A stretch of 64,000 bases of DNA from Psychrobacter sp. PL19. Its GTDB lineage: Bacteria > Pseudomonadota > Gammaproteobacteria > Pseudomonadales > Moraxellaceae. Position numbers and translations under genes: made by a program. Positions 11,206 through 19,350 of this stretch are shown piece after piece. The DNA lies in assembly GCF_017875835.1 (NCBI RefSeq), contig NZ_JAGING010000001.1, positions 2,790,001-2,854,000 on the forward strand, in the 5' to 3' direction. How positions within the stretch are numbered: the stretch's first letter is position 1; each line of letters starts with the position of its first letter. The notes beneath the pieces were generated by a model that ran no database searches, was not told the origin of the DNA, and saw nothing but the letters and a program-made list of their open reading frames with translations.

Positions 11206-12513
11206 CTAAACGGCTTTTAACTGCCACTGCTGATCAATAAGACTCAAACGATGTGTGAGATCTACAGGGCAATCGTGAACGTCTAGTGGCATGGTGACCT
11301 GATAGCCTTGCTGACGTAAGCTGGCAACCTGCTGCTGCAATGCTTGAGTTTGCGCATTGTCTGCACTATTGATGGCCTCATAATCGACCACTACCACTGT
11401 CGGCTGATCAAGGTGAACATGAGCCAGTAAACGGCTCACATCCATACTGAAGCCAGTCGCAGCGCGCGGCTGTTTGCTATAGCTTTGCAAGCCATCAAAA
11501 CGCCCACCACGTACTAACGGCTGAGTCTCGCTATTAATATAGCCATTAAACACAATACCCGTGTGATAGTGATAGCCTGAAAGCTCTGTGACATCGATGC
11601 TCACTTGACACTGCCATTGATCTTGCAAGTGTATTGTTAGACGTTGTAATTCATCGATAGCCTCGGCAATCAATAGGTCTTGCTGGGCGGTGTCTGACAG
11701 CTTAGTTAATAGCTGGGCCATATCATGACCAAAGCGTGCTAACACATAAAAATCATTACCCATTGGCAATGCTTGGCAGACACTCTTTAGTTCTGGCAAA
11801 TTCTTATTAGCATATAAATGCATCAACTGCTCAGTGTCATCATCTGACAGCTGGGCCAATACTGCTAGGCGTTTAAATATGGCCACATGACCTAAATCCA
11901 CATGCAGCGCAGCGCTCATGTTTAAGCTATCTATCATTGCAAATAACACATCTATCAGTTCAATATCGGCGCTAAGTGAGGCGCAACCAAATATCTCGGC
12001 GCCCAACTGTAATGGCGTACGCGAGCCAAATAAACCTGATGGTAAGGTATGAATAACATCGCCAGCATAGCAATAACGCGCAATGCCCGTGCCACCATGA
12101 TGCGAATCTATACGTAAAATCTGTGGGGTAATATCAGCGCGCACGCCCATCAAGCGACCACTAAGCTGATCGATAATTTTAAAAGTTTGTCGCTTCAAAT
12201 CTTCGGAGGCATTACTTAATAATGACTCAGTAAATTCAATCATTGGCGGGCAAACCAACTGATAACCATAAGTAATCAGCTGCTGAGTAAGTCGGTGACG
12301 TAGCACTTCTTGCTTTTGAGCATCGTCAAACAATACATCAACCACACCATCAGGGAGCAACCAACTATTGGCAACTTCGGCAGCAAAATTACTCAGATAA
12401 GGAAGACGATTGGGTACGGTACTATTATCAGCATACTCATTAGCCATAGCAGTAGCGGCTTTATGCGTAGCATTCGATGGGGCGGCGTTAGCGGAATCAG
12501 AACTGACAGACAC
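11206..12513 (-). CDS. hisZ: ATP phosphoribosyltransferase regulatory subunit HisZ
   Basis: 435 residues; a HisS-like protein without a full tRNA synthetase function that partners the short form of HisG in the first step of histidine synthesis. It carries motif 2-like PLQLGAEIFG, the phrase VRADITPQILRID and a HisS-like barrel, but lacks a HisS anticodon domain of the usual type. The start is a GTG at 12513 with AAGGA six bases upstream. The first 35 residues are Ala/Ser/Asn-rich. No hisG is in this window. Confidence 0.9.
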   Translation of the reverse strand: MSVSSDSANAAPSNATHKAATAMANEYADNSTVPNRLPYLSNFAAEVANSWLLPDGVVDVLFDDAQKQEVLRHRLTQQLITYGYQLVCPPMIEFTESLLSNASEDLKRQTFKIIDQLSGRLMGVRADITPQILRIDSHHGGTGIARYCYAGDVIHTLPSGLFGSRTPLQLGAEIFGCASLSADIELIDVLFAMIDSLNMSAALHVDLGHVAIFKRLAVLAQLSDDDTEQLMHLYANKNLPELKSVCQALPMGNDFYVLARFGHDMAQLLTKLSDTAQQDLLIAEAIDELQRLTIHLQDQWQCQVSIDVTELSGYHYHTGIVFNGYINSETQPLVRGGRFDGLQSYSKQPRAATGFSMDVSRLLAHVHLDQPTVVVVDYEAINSADNAQTQALQQQVASLRQQGYQVTMPLDVHDCPVDLTHRLSLIDQQWQLKAV

Positions 12514-13040
12514 AATAAATCCTTGTTTGGCGTATCGCTTACCAAAAAACGCAGTATTATAGGGTTATATTTATGATTAGATCACTACTAATGAGTACGT
12601 TATTTTTTTTAGCGCACAACACCACAGGCCTAATTATCATAAACAAACTAGGTAACACCCAGAGGGTGAGTAATAAATATTAATATAAGACTAGATTAAG
12701 ATGATAAAACAACTGTATTAATGCGATAAATAATCAAGGCACTTCATATTCAAGTTTAGCATAGCAGCTAAGTTTCGCCTAGTCACAATTAGCGCTAATG
12801 TTTAACTGAATCGTTACTCACCATCAGCTCAATTGACTAACATTAGCACTATTTACTCACAGTGATTAACTGATTTTTGAACATTCATTAAAATATGCAT
12901 TTGATAGTCATATAGCGTTTATAAGACAATTAGCAAACGGTGTAGCACTTATCTATAACGGTCACTACCGGTACTATTTGGACTACGTCTTCATCGCAAA
13001 CTCATGTTACACTAACGCATAATTTTATCTTGGAAGCCTT
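12514..13040. other. 527-bp intergenic region, no gene seen
   Basis: AT-rich divergent region between hisZ (minus) and the DUF2237 gene (plus). It should hold both promoters. I found no tRNA, no strong hairpin with a T-run and no open frame with coding character. Confidence 0.4.
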
Positions 13041-13430
13041 ATGTCATCTGACTACCATCCCAATCCCGCTATCAACCAAACCAACGTGCTAGGTACTGAA
13101 CTGGCCAGCTGTTGCTTCGACCCTATCACTGGCTATTACCGTAACGGTTTTTGTCATACCGGTAACCACGATGTCGGCCAACACACTGTTTGTGTCAAAA
13201 TGACCAGTGCATTTTTAAACTTTTCGGCCAGTAATGGTAACGATTTGATTACCCCACTTCCGGAATATAACTTTCCTGGCTTGAAGCCTGGCGACTATTG
13301 GTGTATCTGCGCCCTACGTTGGGTTGAAGCGCTAGACTTCGATATTGCACCGAACATAAAGTTAGAAGCCTGTCACGAAAGCTTATTATCGTTAGTCGAT
13401 ATTGAGACTTTGAAACGTTACGCCCTATAA
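13041..13430 (+). CDS. DUF2237 family protein
   Basis: 129 residues matching the conserved pattern of the DUF2237 family: NVLGTELASCCFDPITGYYRNG near the N-terminus, then VGQHTVCVKMT, LNFSASNGNDL, FPGLKPGDYWCICALRW and a closing KLEACHES region. Several cysteines (residues about 24, 25, 51, 92, 94) are conserved in the family. The biochemical role is not known; the protein is small, soluble and without a signal peptide. GGAAG stands before the ATG. It precedes corA on the same strand but with a 176-base gap, so linkage of function is not implied. Confidence 0.85.
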   Translation: MSSDYHPNPAINQTNVLGTELASCCFDPITGYYRNGFCHTGNHDVGQHTVCVKMTSAFLNFSASNGNDLITPLPEYNFPGLKPGDYWCICALRWVEALDFDIAPNIKLEACHESLLSLVDIETLKRYAL

Positions 13431-13606
13431 AGTTGTGCACTGCAATAAAATATAGGTGGTGGTTTAAAAGCACTTATTAATAACTTAACTTTTAGACAGT
13501 TATTTATATTGGACAGCCATTTATACTTAGTCATCGAAACAATGCTTGACTGTTTTTGTGGTGTTTACTTGTGATTATTTTTTATACTTAGCTTAAGGGA
13601 GGGTGT

Positions 13607-14818
13607 ATGAATTACGATGACGACCAACTGGTCAAAACGACAGCTCGCATCACCCCTGAATCTAATGTCAACCATACCTATTCTGATAGGGATGATGAAC
13701 GTTCATACCTCGATTACGACAGTTATATCTACGGTGATGCCGATGCGACACCCGAAGATACTATTGAGACTATGACTGTTTATGACCCGGACTCTGAACG
13801 CTATGAAGACATTGATGTGTCAAGTGCCGATGAGATCGTCAACTGCTATGCCTATTCTCGTAAAACTGGAGAGCAGCTTGACCAATTAGCACTTAGCGAT
13901 GTCAGTAAAGCGCTAGCCAATAGTGGTCAGTTTATTTGGCTCGGTTTATACGACCCCAGTTTGCAAACTATCGCTAAAGTGCAAAGCGCATTTGATTTAC
14001 ATGAGTTAGCGATTGAAGATGCATTCGCTGATCATCAGCGCGCTAAAGTCGAAAACTATGACAACAATACGATATTCTTAGTCATACGTACTGCAAAACT
14101 TGAAGACAATATTATTCGCTACGGTACGACCGCGATATTTATGGGTAAAAACTATCTCATTACTATTCGTAATGGTCCGTCGAACTCCTACACGCCAGTG
14201 CGTGAACACTGTAACCGTCGCCCTGAAAAGCTACGAATGGGACCGATTTTTGTCTTGCACGCGATTCTTGACTTTATTGTCGATAATTATATGCCGGTTA
14301 CCGATCGCTTAGGCAGCTACTTACGAGAGCAAGAACGCAATATTTTTACTTACGAGTTTAATAAAGAGACTCTAAAAAAGTTATATGAACTAAAGTCACA
14401 GCTGGTACATATGCGGGCGGTCATTTTACCGGTACAAGACATCTGTAGTTTTTTTATCAATCATCAAAAAAGTGACTTGGTCTCACCATTTTCTCATGCT
14501 GCCAAGCCTTACTTCCGTGACGTCAATGACCATTTATTGCACTCTTTAGATGCGATTAATGGACTTAATGAAATGCTCAGTGTGGTAATGAATACCTACT
14601 TAGCAATGGTTAATATGGGACAGAACGAAGTGGTACGTAAACTTGCCGCCTGGGCCGGTATCTTGGCGGTACCAACCGCCATAGCCGGTATTTATGGCAT
14701 GAACTTTGACTTTATGCCTGAGCTACACTGGAAATTCTCTTACCTCGTCATTATGTTATTTATCGGCTCGTTATGTAGTTATTTATACTATAACTTTAAA
14801 AAACTGGGCTGGTTATAA
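13607..14818 (+). CDS. corA: Magnesium/cobalt transporter CorA
   Basis: 403 residues. A long soluble N-terminal domain, helical stalk, then two C-terminal transmembrane segments with the signature GMN at residues 364-366 (AGIYGMNFDFMPE) between them. Mediates Mg2+ uptake as a pentamer in the inner membrane. The first 75 residues are acidic and Tyr/Asp-rich, an extension over the E. coli protein (316 residues). A strong AGGGAGG precedes the ATG. It ends at a bidirectional terminator shared with the convergent psiE. Confidence 0.92.
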   Translation: MNYDDDQLVKTTARITPESNVNHTYSDRDDERSYLDYDSYIYGDADATPEDTIETMTVYDPDSERYEDIDVSSADEIVNCYAYSRKTGEQLDQLALSDVSKALANSGQFIWLGLYDPSLQTIAKVQSAFDLHELAIEDAFADHQRAKVENYDNNTIFLVIRTAKLEDNIIRYGTTAIFMGKNYLITIRNGPSNSYTPVREHCNRRPEKLRMGPIFVLHAILDFIVDNYMPVTDRLGSYLREQERNIFTYEFNKETLKKLYELKSQLVHMRAVILPVQDICSFFINHQKSDLVSPFSHAAKPYFRDVNDHLLHSLDAINGLNEMLSVVMNTYLAMVNMGQNEVVRKLAAWAGILAVPTAIAGIYGMNFDFMPELHWKFSYLVIMLFIGSLCSYLYYNFKKLGWL

Positions 14819-14876
14819 GTGTCGATTAATTAATATAGGATTCAACTGACAGCCAAACAGCGCATAATTTCAGCAC

Positions 14877-14909
14877 AAAAAAAGAGCTACCATTGTTAGC
14901 TCTTTTTTT
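14877..14909. terminator. Bidirectional terminator between corA and psiE
   Basis: Perfect inverted repeat AAAAAAAGAGCTA / TAGCTCTTTTTTT with a 7-base loop, placed between the convergent ends of corA and psiE; T-runs occur on both strands. Confidence 0.88.
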
Positions 14910-14963
14910 GTGCATTTTTGGTGGTACCACTTCTTTATTGTGCCACATTACAAGCTTCAATCA

Positions 14964-15605
14964 TCACTCACGACGATGTTTCGTACTATTATCAAGTGCC
15001 TCAGCGTTATCAGGAAGAAGCGGTTTGGTACGGTATTCTGCATGCTGACTGTCCAGATTGTCTTCTGTGTCCAGATTGTCTTCTGGACGACCAAACATTT
15101 TTGCTGTCCAAGTGAGTACTACAATAGAGACGCTCAATGCCATAATAGCCACAGAAATCGTTGCCAGCAACCACAGATGAAAGTAGTCTGATACCGCCTG
15201 CACATCAACAACCAAATGTCGTGACAAGGCCGTTATGGCAATGAATATCAAAAACTGTACCGGCAAACGATGAGTCTTGAAATAAATACCAATCATTGCT
15301 AGCAGTTCAAGATAAATGAATAACATTAGGATATCTTCTAAATCTGCTGAGCCTTTTTGGACAATCACGATAAACTCTTTGCCCGCGGTCCAGACCACCA
15401 CCACACTAATCAAAAGTAAGATAATGTAATGGCATATATCGACAAACTCTCTGCCGATATGTTGTAGTCGCTCATGAATACCTACGTTTTTTTTAGCCAT
15501 TTTAGAACCTGTCAACTTGGGCGTGGTCGGTTCAGCCTGAGACTCTGTCGCTTCAGGCTCCTGATTTTTATCTAATGGCAATTTCGGGTCGGATGAGTGA
15601 CTCAT
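14964..15605 (-). CDS. psiE: PsiE-like phosphate-starvation-inducible membrane protein
   Basis: 213 residues with four hydrophobic segments (about 55-75, 90-108, 115-132 and 143-165) and the family features EDILMLFIYLELLAMIGIYF and TALSRHLVVD. PsiE-family proteins are inner-membrane proteins of unknown activity, induced by phosphate limitation in E. coli. The N- and C-terminal tails are polar and unlike the E. coli protein (136 residues). Its ATG overlaps the folD stop by one base (TAATG), so it is translated with folD. Confidence 0.8.
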   Translation of the reverse strand: MSHSSDPKLPLDKNQEPEATESQAEPTTPKLTGSKMAKKNVGIHERLQHIGREFVDICHYIILLLISVVVVWTAGKEFIVIVQKGSADLEDILMLFIYLELLAMIGIYFKTHRLPVQFLIFIAITALSRHLVVDVQAVSDYFHLWLLATISVAIMALSVSIVVLTWTAKMFGRPEDNLDTEDNLDSQHAEYRTKPLLPDNAEALDNSTKHRRE

Positions 15606-16510
15606 TAGTCGATCATACTGACATCGAGACCGGCTGATTTTTCAGCAGCAGTGACCGTTTGGCGGATAAGAGTATTGATCGTCATCGGCCCCACACCGCC
15701 CGGTACTGGGGTATAGGCGCTAGCAATGTCCGACAAACCACACATTTCAATATCACCCACGCCGCCGTTATCAGTCGGGTGAAAGCCCGCATCAATGACC
15801 ACAGCACCGGTTTTAATCCAGTCCGCTTTAATCAGTTCAGGCACACCTACTGCGCCAACGATAATGTCAGCACGCTTCACATGAGCAGCCAAATCTTGAG
15901 TTCTTGAATGACATATAGTCACGCTACAGTTCGAATTTAATAACATCATCGCCATTGGCTTACCTAAGATAGGACTACGGCCTACCACCACGGCTTCTTT
16001 ACCCGCAAGCTCAATATTATAATGACTCAATAGATGCATAATGCCCTGTGGAGTACATGAGCCAAAGGCGGACTCTTGCATACTCATGCGCCCAAAGCCA
16101 AGGCAAGTTACCCCATCAACATCTTTTTTGGGGTCAATTTTCTCAAAACAAGCGCGTTCATTAACATGATCAGGTACCGGATGCTGCAGCAGGATACCGT
16201 GCACATCAGGGTTGTCATTCAGCTCATTTATCTTAGCTATAAGCTGCTCTGTAGTCGTACTATGCGGTAGCTCTACCTTAATGGATTTCATGCCAACCCG
16301 CTTACAGGCATTGCCTTTCATACGAACATAAGTCGCAGAGGCCGGATCTTCACCGACCAATATGGTCGCTAAGATTGGTGTCCGCCCCGTTTTGTCCTTA
16401 ATAGCGTCCACTCGCGTGCGTAATTGCTGTTCTATCTGTGTAGCAAGTGCTTTGCCGTCCAAAACGGTGGCGGATCCTTCGGCAGTTGACGACTCTTTAG
16501 CAGTTGACAT
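15605..16510 (-). CDS. folD: Bifunctional methylenetetrahydrofolate dehydrogenase/cyclohydrolase
   Basis: 301 residues. Interconverts 5,10-methylene-, methenyl- and 10-formyl-tetrahydrofolate using NADP. Conserved blocks: [18 protein letters not shown] with the catalytic Tyr and Lys, [22 protein letters not shown], the nucleotide-binding [14 protein letters not shown], and [15 protein letters not shown] sequence sits five bases before the ATG. The downstream psiE is translationally coupled. The first 15 residues are a Ser/Ala-rich extension. Confidence 0.96.
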   Translation of the reverse strand: MSTAKESSTAEGSATVLDGKALATQIEQQLRTRVDAIKDKTGRTPILATILVGEDPASATYVRMKGNACKRVGMKSIKVELPHSTTTEQLIAKINELNDNPDVHGILLQHPVPDHVNERACFEKIDPKKDVDGVTCLGFGRMSMQESAFGSCTPQGIMHLLSHYNIELAGKEAVVVGRSPILGKPMAMMLLNSNCSVTICHSRTQDLAAHVKRADIIVGAVGVPELIKADWIKTGAVVIDAGFHPTDNGGVGDIEMCGLSDIASAYTPVPGGVGPMTINTLIRQTVTAAEKSAGLDVSMID

Positions 16511-16524
16511 GATGACTCCAATAG

Positions 16525-16581
16525 AGGATAAGATAAAAAATAAAGACAGCGCGCAAATGTCTTACATGGCTGTCTTATCCT
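16525..16581 (-). promoter_or_regulatory. Leader hairpin upstream of folD
   Basis: Two paired blocks form one stem: AGGATAA (16525-16531) with TTATCCT (16575-16581), and GACAGC (16545-16550) with GCTGTC (16569-16574), giving an asymmetric bulge. It would end just upstream of the folD ribosome binding site in the mRNA. No known riboswitch pattern was recognised. Confidence 0.35.
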
Positions 16582-16584
16582 TAA

Positions 16585-16978
16585 TGAGCGGTTGATTAAG
16601 CATCGTATTGTACCTGCCTAAACCCAAAAATCCTAGGATTCGCTATAACTTGATTGCTTGCTAAGACCTAACAAGGCAGAATAAAGCCAGTATACAACCA
16701 CTACACTTAACCTTAGTTCTTGCTTGGCTCCAAAGTAATCGCAAATCCAATCAGTGCTTATGCAGCGATGTGTTATTCAGTTAACAGTGCATTAGGTTAG
16801 CTACTTTCTAGAGATGAGCTGTCGTTTCGTAACCATACTTTCTATAAATGTACTTTCCTAGATATGCTTTTATGAAGCCATATTACTGGCAGTAAGAGTC
16901 CGCAGTTAATGTCTAGTGTGTTAGTAACACGTCAAAAAACCAGTTATTGATCATTATTTTATAACAACCAACAGACAC
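16585..16978. other. Intergenic region between folD and the tRNA operon, no gene seen
   Basis: About 390 AT-rich bases upstream of folD and downstream of the tRNA terminator. No open frame with coding character and no clear structured RNA. The folD promoter should be here. Confidence 0.4.
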
Positions 16979-17009
16979 AAAAAAACCCCAAACAATCTAA
17001 TGTCTGAGG
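16979..17009 (-). terminator. Terminator of the tRNA-Val/tRNA-Asp operon
   Basis: On the minus strand a 9-bp stem (CCTCAGACA with TGTTTGGGG, two G-U pairs, 6-base loop) is followed by seven T. It lies about 50 bases after tRNA-Asp. Confidence 0.8.
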
Positions 17010-17061
17010 CGAAACTTGCTTAAACTCAAAGTCTAAATTTGTTTTAACTTTTTACTAAATA

Positions 17062-17138
17062 TGGCGCAGCGGACGGGACTCGAACCCGCGACCCCCGGCG
17101 TGACAGGCCGGTATTCTAACCAACTGAACTACCGCTGC
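17062..17138 (-). tRNA. tRNA-Asp (GTC)
   Basis: 77 bases including the encoded CCA. Acceptor GCAGCGG pairs with CCGCTGC, the T-loop is GGTTCGAGTCC, and the anticodon loop CTGTCAC gives GTC. It is the second tRNA of a two-gene operon, 38 bases after tRNA-Val. Confidence 0.97.
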
Positions 17139-17176
17139 TTAGGTCGTTTTAGCATGTTTTAACACTCGCTAAAGAG

Positions 17177-17252
17177 TGGTGGGTGATGACGGGTTCGAAC
17201 CGCCGACATTCTGCGTGTAAGGCAGACGCTCTACCAACTGAGCTAATCACCC
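17177..17252 (-). tRNA. tRNA-Val (TAC)
   Basis: 76 bases including the encoded CCA. Acceptor GGGTGAT pairs with ATCACCC, D-loop AGCTCAGTTGGTAGAGC, anticodon loop CTTACAC gives TAC. It is the first tRNA of the operon. Confidence 0.97.
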
Positions 17253-17262
17253 TGAGAAGCGT

Positions 17263-17460
17263 TAAAAAATTGCATTGCAATTTTAGCTTCGCAAGTGAAA
17301 TTCTTTAAATAGAATTTCTTAAAGCGTAAATTAACGAAGCACCGCTTCGTCCGAGTGCAAGAGAATTTTCGTATCTGAAAATTCTAAAAGCTCAGCACCT
17401 ACATAACGTAGATATTTATCCGCAAGTGAAATTCTTTAAATAGAATTTCTTAGAAGCTTT
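17263..17460 (-). repeat. Hairpin-rich leader with 32-bp direct repeats upstream of tRNA-Val
   Basis: An identical 32-bp sequence occurs at 17290-17321 and 17421-17452, each with an internal perfect inverted repeat GAAATTCT / AGAATTTC. Between and beside them are further stems: AAAATTGCA/TGCAATTTT (17265-17285), ACGAAGC/GCTTCGT (about 17334-17350), and AGAATTTTC/GAAAATTCT (about 17371-17394). All lie inside the transcript expected from the promoter at 17542-17569. Confidence 0.8.
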
Positions 17461-17541
17461 GCTATCTAAAGATGTCACACTCTAGAATCATAAAACTTCC
17501 AACAACCTAGAACTGTTTAAAGCCCCTTGCTGTGGGTGTGT

Positions 17542-17569
17542 ATTATATACACTTACACCTGCCTGTCAA
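17542..17569 (-). promoter_or_regulatory. Sigma-70 promoter of the tRNA operon
   Basis: On the minus strand a perfect TTGACA (17564-17569) and perfect TATAAT (17542-17547) are separated by 16 bases. Transcription would begin near 17535, giving a leader of about 280 bases before tRNA-Val. Confidence 0.85.
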
Positions 17570-17675
17570 ATATTATTTGCCTTTTAACAGGCTATTTTTC
17601 GTATTGTTACTGACTATACTGACAAGCAGTTGTTTTCGTTAAGTTTATATTTTTGTAGATCATAGTGGATATTTA

Positions 17676-18170
17676 CTATTTATCAGCTGCTGCTGCTAGT
17701 GCCTGTTCGATATCACCCTTCATAGATTCAGGTTTAGTCGTTGATGCATAACGATCTATGACCTGTCCATCACTACCGACTAAAAATTTGCTGAAATTCC
17801 ATTTAATACCGTCCGTTATTACCCCACCTTTTTGTTCCTTTAGCCAATTGAATATTGGATGGGCATCACTACCATTAACGTCTATTTTTGCCATCATAGG
17901 AAAACTTACGCCATAGTTCTTTTGGCAAAATTCGCCAATCTCGTCATTACTACCCGGATCTTGACCACCAAATTGGTTACAAGGAAAGCCAATGACTGTC
18001 ACGCCTTGGTCTTTATACTCTTGGTGTAATGCTTCTAAGCCCTCAAACTGCGGGGTAAATCCACATTTGCTAGCGGTATTAACAATCAACAATACTTGAC
18101 CTTGATAATCAGCAAATGCTTGCGATGTACCGTCCATACGTTCAGCTGTAAAATCGTAAATGCTACTCAT
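17676..18170 (-). CDS. gpx: Glutathione peroxidase family protein
   Basis: 164 residues; thiol peroxidase of the GPx/BtuE type reducing peroxides at the expense of thioredoxin or glutathione. Catalytic Cys36 lies in NTASKCGFTPQ, with the conserved GFPCNQFGGQDPGS block and the WNFSKFLV motif. No signal peptide, so cytoplasmic. AAGGA stands seven bases before the ATG. It follows msrB on the same strand, with a long hairpin between them; both repair or prevent oxidative damage. Confidence 0.93.
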   Translation of the reverse strand: MSSIYDFTAERMDGTSQAFADYQGQVLLIVNTASKCGFTPQFEGLEALHQEYKDQGVTVIGFPCNQFGGQDPGSNDEIGEFCQKNYGVSFPMMAKIDVNGSDAHPIFNWLKEQKGGVITDGIKWNFSKFLVGSDGQVIDRYASTTKPESMKGDIEQALAAAADK

Positions 18171-18264
18171 AACTTATCCTTAGTTTATGATCTTCATCGT
18201 CTGATGAGGTGTTTTAAAAGCGTATTTAATTAGCGTTACTAGCCTAGATGATATTAATGCTAAG

Positions 18265-18301
18265 AGTTGGTAGAGAGATGTTATCAATCTCCCTACCAAC
18301 T
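18265..18301 (-). terminator. Strong hairpin between msrB and gpx
   Basis: A 15-bp inverted repeat (AGTTGGTAGAGAGAT and its complement with one wobble, 7-base loop) lies about 90 bases after the msrB stop and 95 before gpx. There is no T-run on either side, so it may be a terminator, a processing site or a stabilising 3' end. Confidence 0.45.
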
Positions 18302-18389
18302 GCTGAATCACAATAGAAGCCGTCTCTACTTATTTACTTACTTAGTCACTCTTGCACTGACTTGTTATTGACGGGCTTTTATACTACCA

Positions 18390-18815
18390 CTACTTTTCAG
18401 TTTTATCTAAATCTATAGAGACTGAGTTGATGCAATAGCGCATACCGGTGGTCTCTTGTGGGCCATCAGGGAAAACGTGACCTAGATGCGCACCGCAATT
18501 GCTACAGGTGACTTCGGTACGACGCATACCTAAAGAGTCGTCAACGTGCTCGTCGATAGCTTTGTTGTCGATACCTTGGTCAAAACTCGGCCAGCCACAA
18601 CCGGCATCAAACTTGCTGCCAGCATCAAATAAGTTAGCGCCACAGCCTTTACAGCGATAGACACCCTCATCTTCAGTATCATTATAAACACCAGTAAATG
18701 GACGCTCTGTACCTTTCTCACGCATCACATGATATTCATCAGCACTCAGGCGCTGCTTCCAGTCCGCTTCGGTCAGTTGGGTAATCTCTTCTTTGCTAAG
18801 TTGGTTGTCTTGCAT
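18390..18815 (-). CDS. msrB: Peptide-methionine (R)-S-oxide reductase
   Basis: 141 residues; reduces the R form of methionine sulfoxide in proteins. Zinc cysteines are C55/C58 (CKGCG) and C104/C107 (CSNCG); the catalytic cysteine is C128 in [10 protein letters not shown], and GCGWPSF and [10 protein letters not shown] are intact. AAGGATC lies before the ATG. There is no signal peptide. It is upstream of gpx on the same strand. Confidence 0.96.
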   Translation of the reverse strand: MQDNQLSKEEITQLTEADWKQRLSADEYHVMREKGTERPFTGVYNDTEDEGVYRCKGCGANLFDAGSKFDAGCGWPSFDQGIDNKAIDEHVDDSLGMRRTEVTCSNCGAHLGHVFPDGPQETTGMRYCINSVSIDLDKTEK

Positions 18816-19190
18816 GATTGATCCTTATTTAATTATGTATTGTCTGATCTGCTATAACTTTTTTATCGTTATCATTAGTAATTTATGATAGCAATGCGCT
18901 CTATCTGTTGGTTTTTAACCAGTATTCAAGTGCTAGCGCCATCCTTTATTGTTGGCGTTGTATAGCGATATAGACAATTAAGATATAGCAATTGCTTTTG
19001 ATTATGCAATAAATAGACGCTGATGTTTACCAAATCCACACGTGCCAGAATGAGTAGTAATATAGGCGGTAATATGAGTGCTAAGGCCCTGCTTAATAAG
19101 CAGTTAAGTACGACCATATAGTGGCAATAGTAAAGCTTATATGAGGGTTAGGCAAAGCGGTACTGAGAGCAATGCTGTTAGAACACACAG
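18816..19190. other. Divergent region between msrB and the XRE-AlaA gene
   Basis: About 375 bases with no convincing gene. It must hold the msrB promoter; the right-hand end runs into the operator array of the fusion gene. Confidence 0.4.
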
Positions 19191-19271
19191 TTTTAATGCA
19201 AGTTTTTCTTGCATTAAAACTTATTGTAAAATACTTGCATTTCGCTACTCAATGCAATAATATCTTGCATT
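19191..19271 (+). promoter_or_regulatory. Operator array and promoter of the XRE-AlaA gene
   Basis: A perfect 12-bp inverted repeat TTTTAATGCAAG / CTTGCATTAAAA (19191-19219, 5-base loop) is followed by three more half-sites: CTTGCATT (19234-19241), AATGCAAT (19251-19258) and CTTGCATT (19264-19271). A promoter TTGCAT (19235-19240) - 17 bases - TAATAT (19258-19263) lies within the array, so a bound regulator would block it. Autoregulation by the adjacent XRE domain is inferred. Confidence 0.7.
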
Positions 19272-19350
19272 AGGTAATCGAGTTAACTTATTCGTTCAAC
19301 ACCATACTTATTGCAAAATTATTATATTAGAAAAGAAGGCTTGGATAATT

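Noticed and set aside
12514..13040. Hidden RNA gene in the hisZ-DUF2237 gap
   Set aside because: No cloverleaf, no strong stem with T-run and no promoter-terminator pair could be found by eye.
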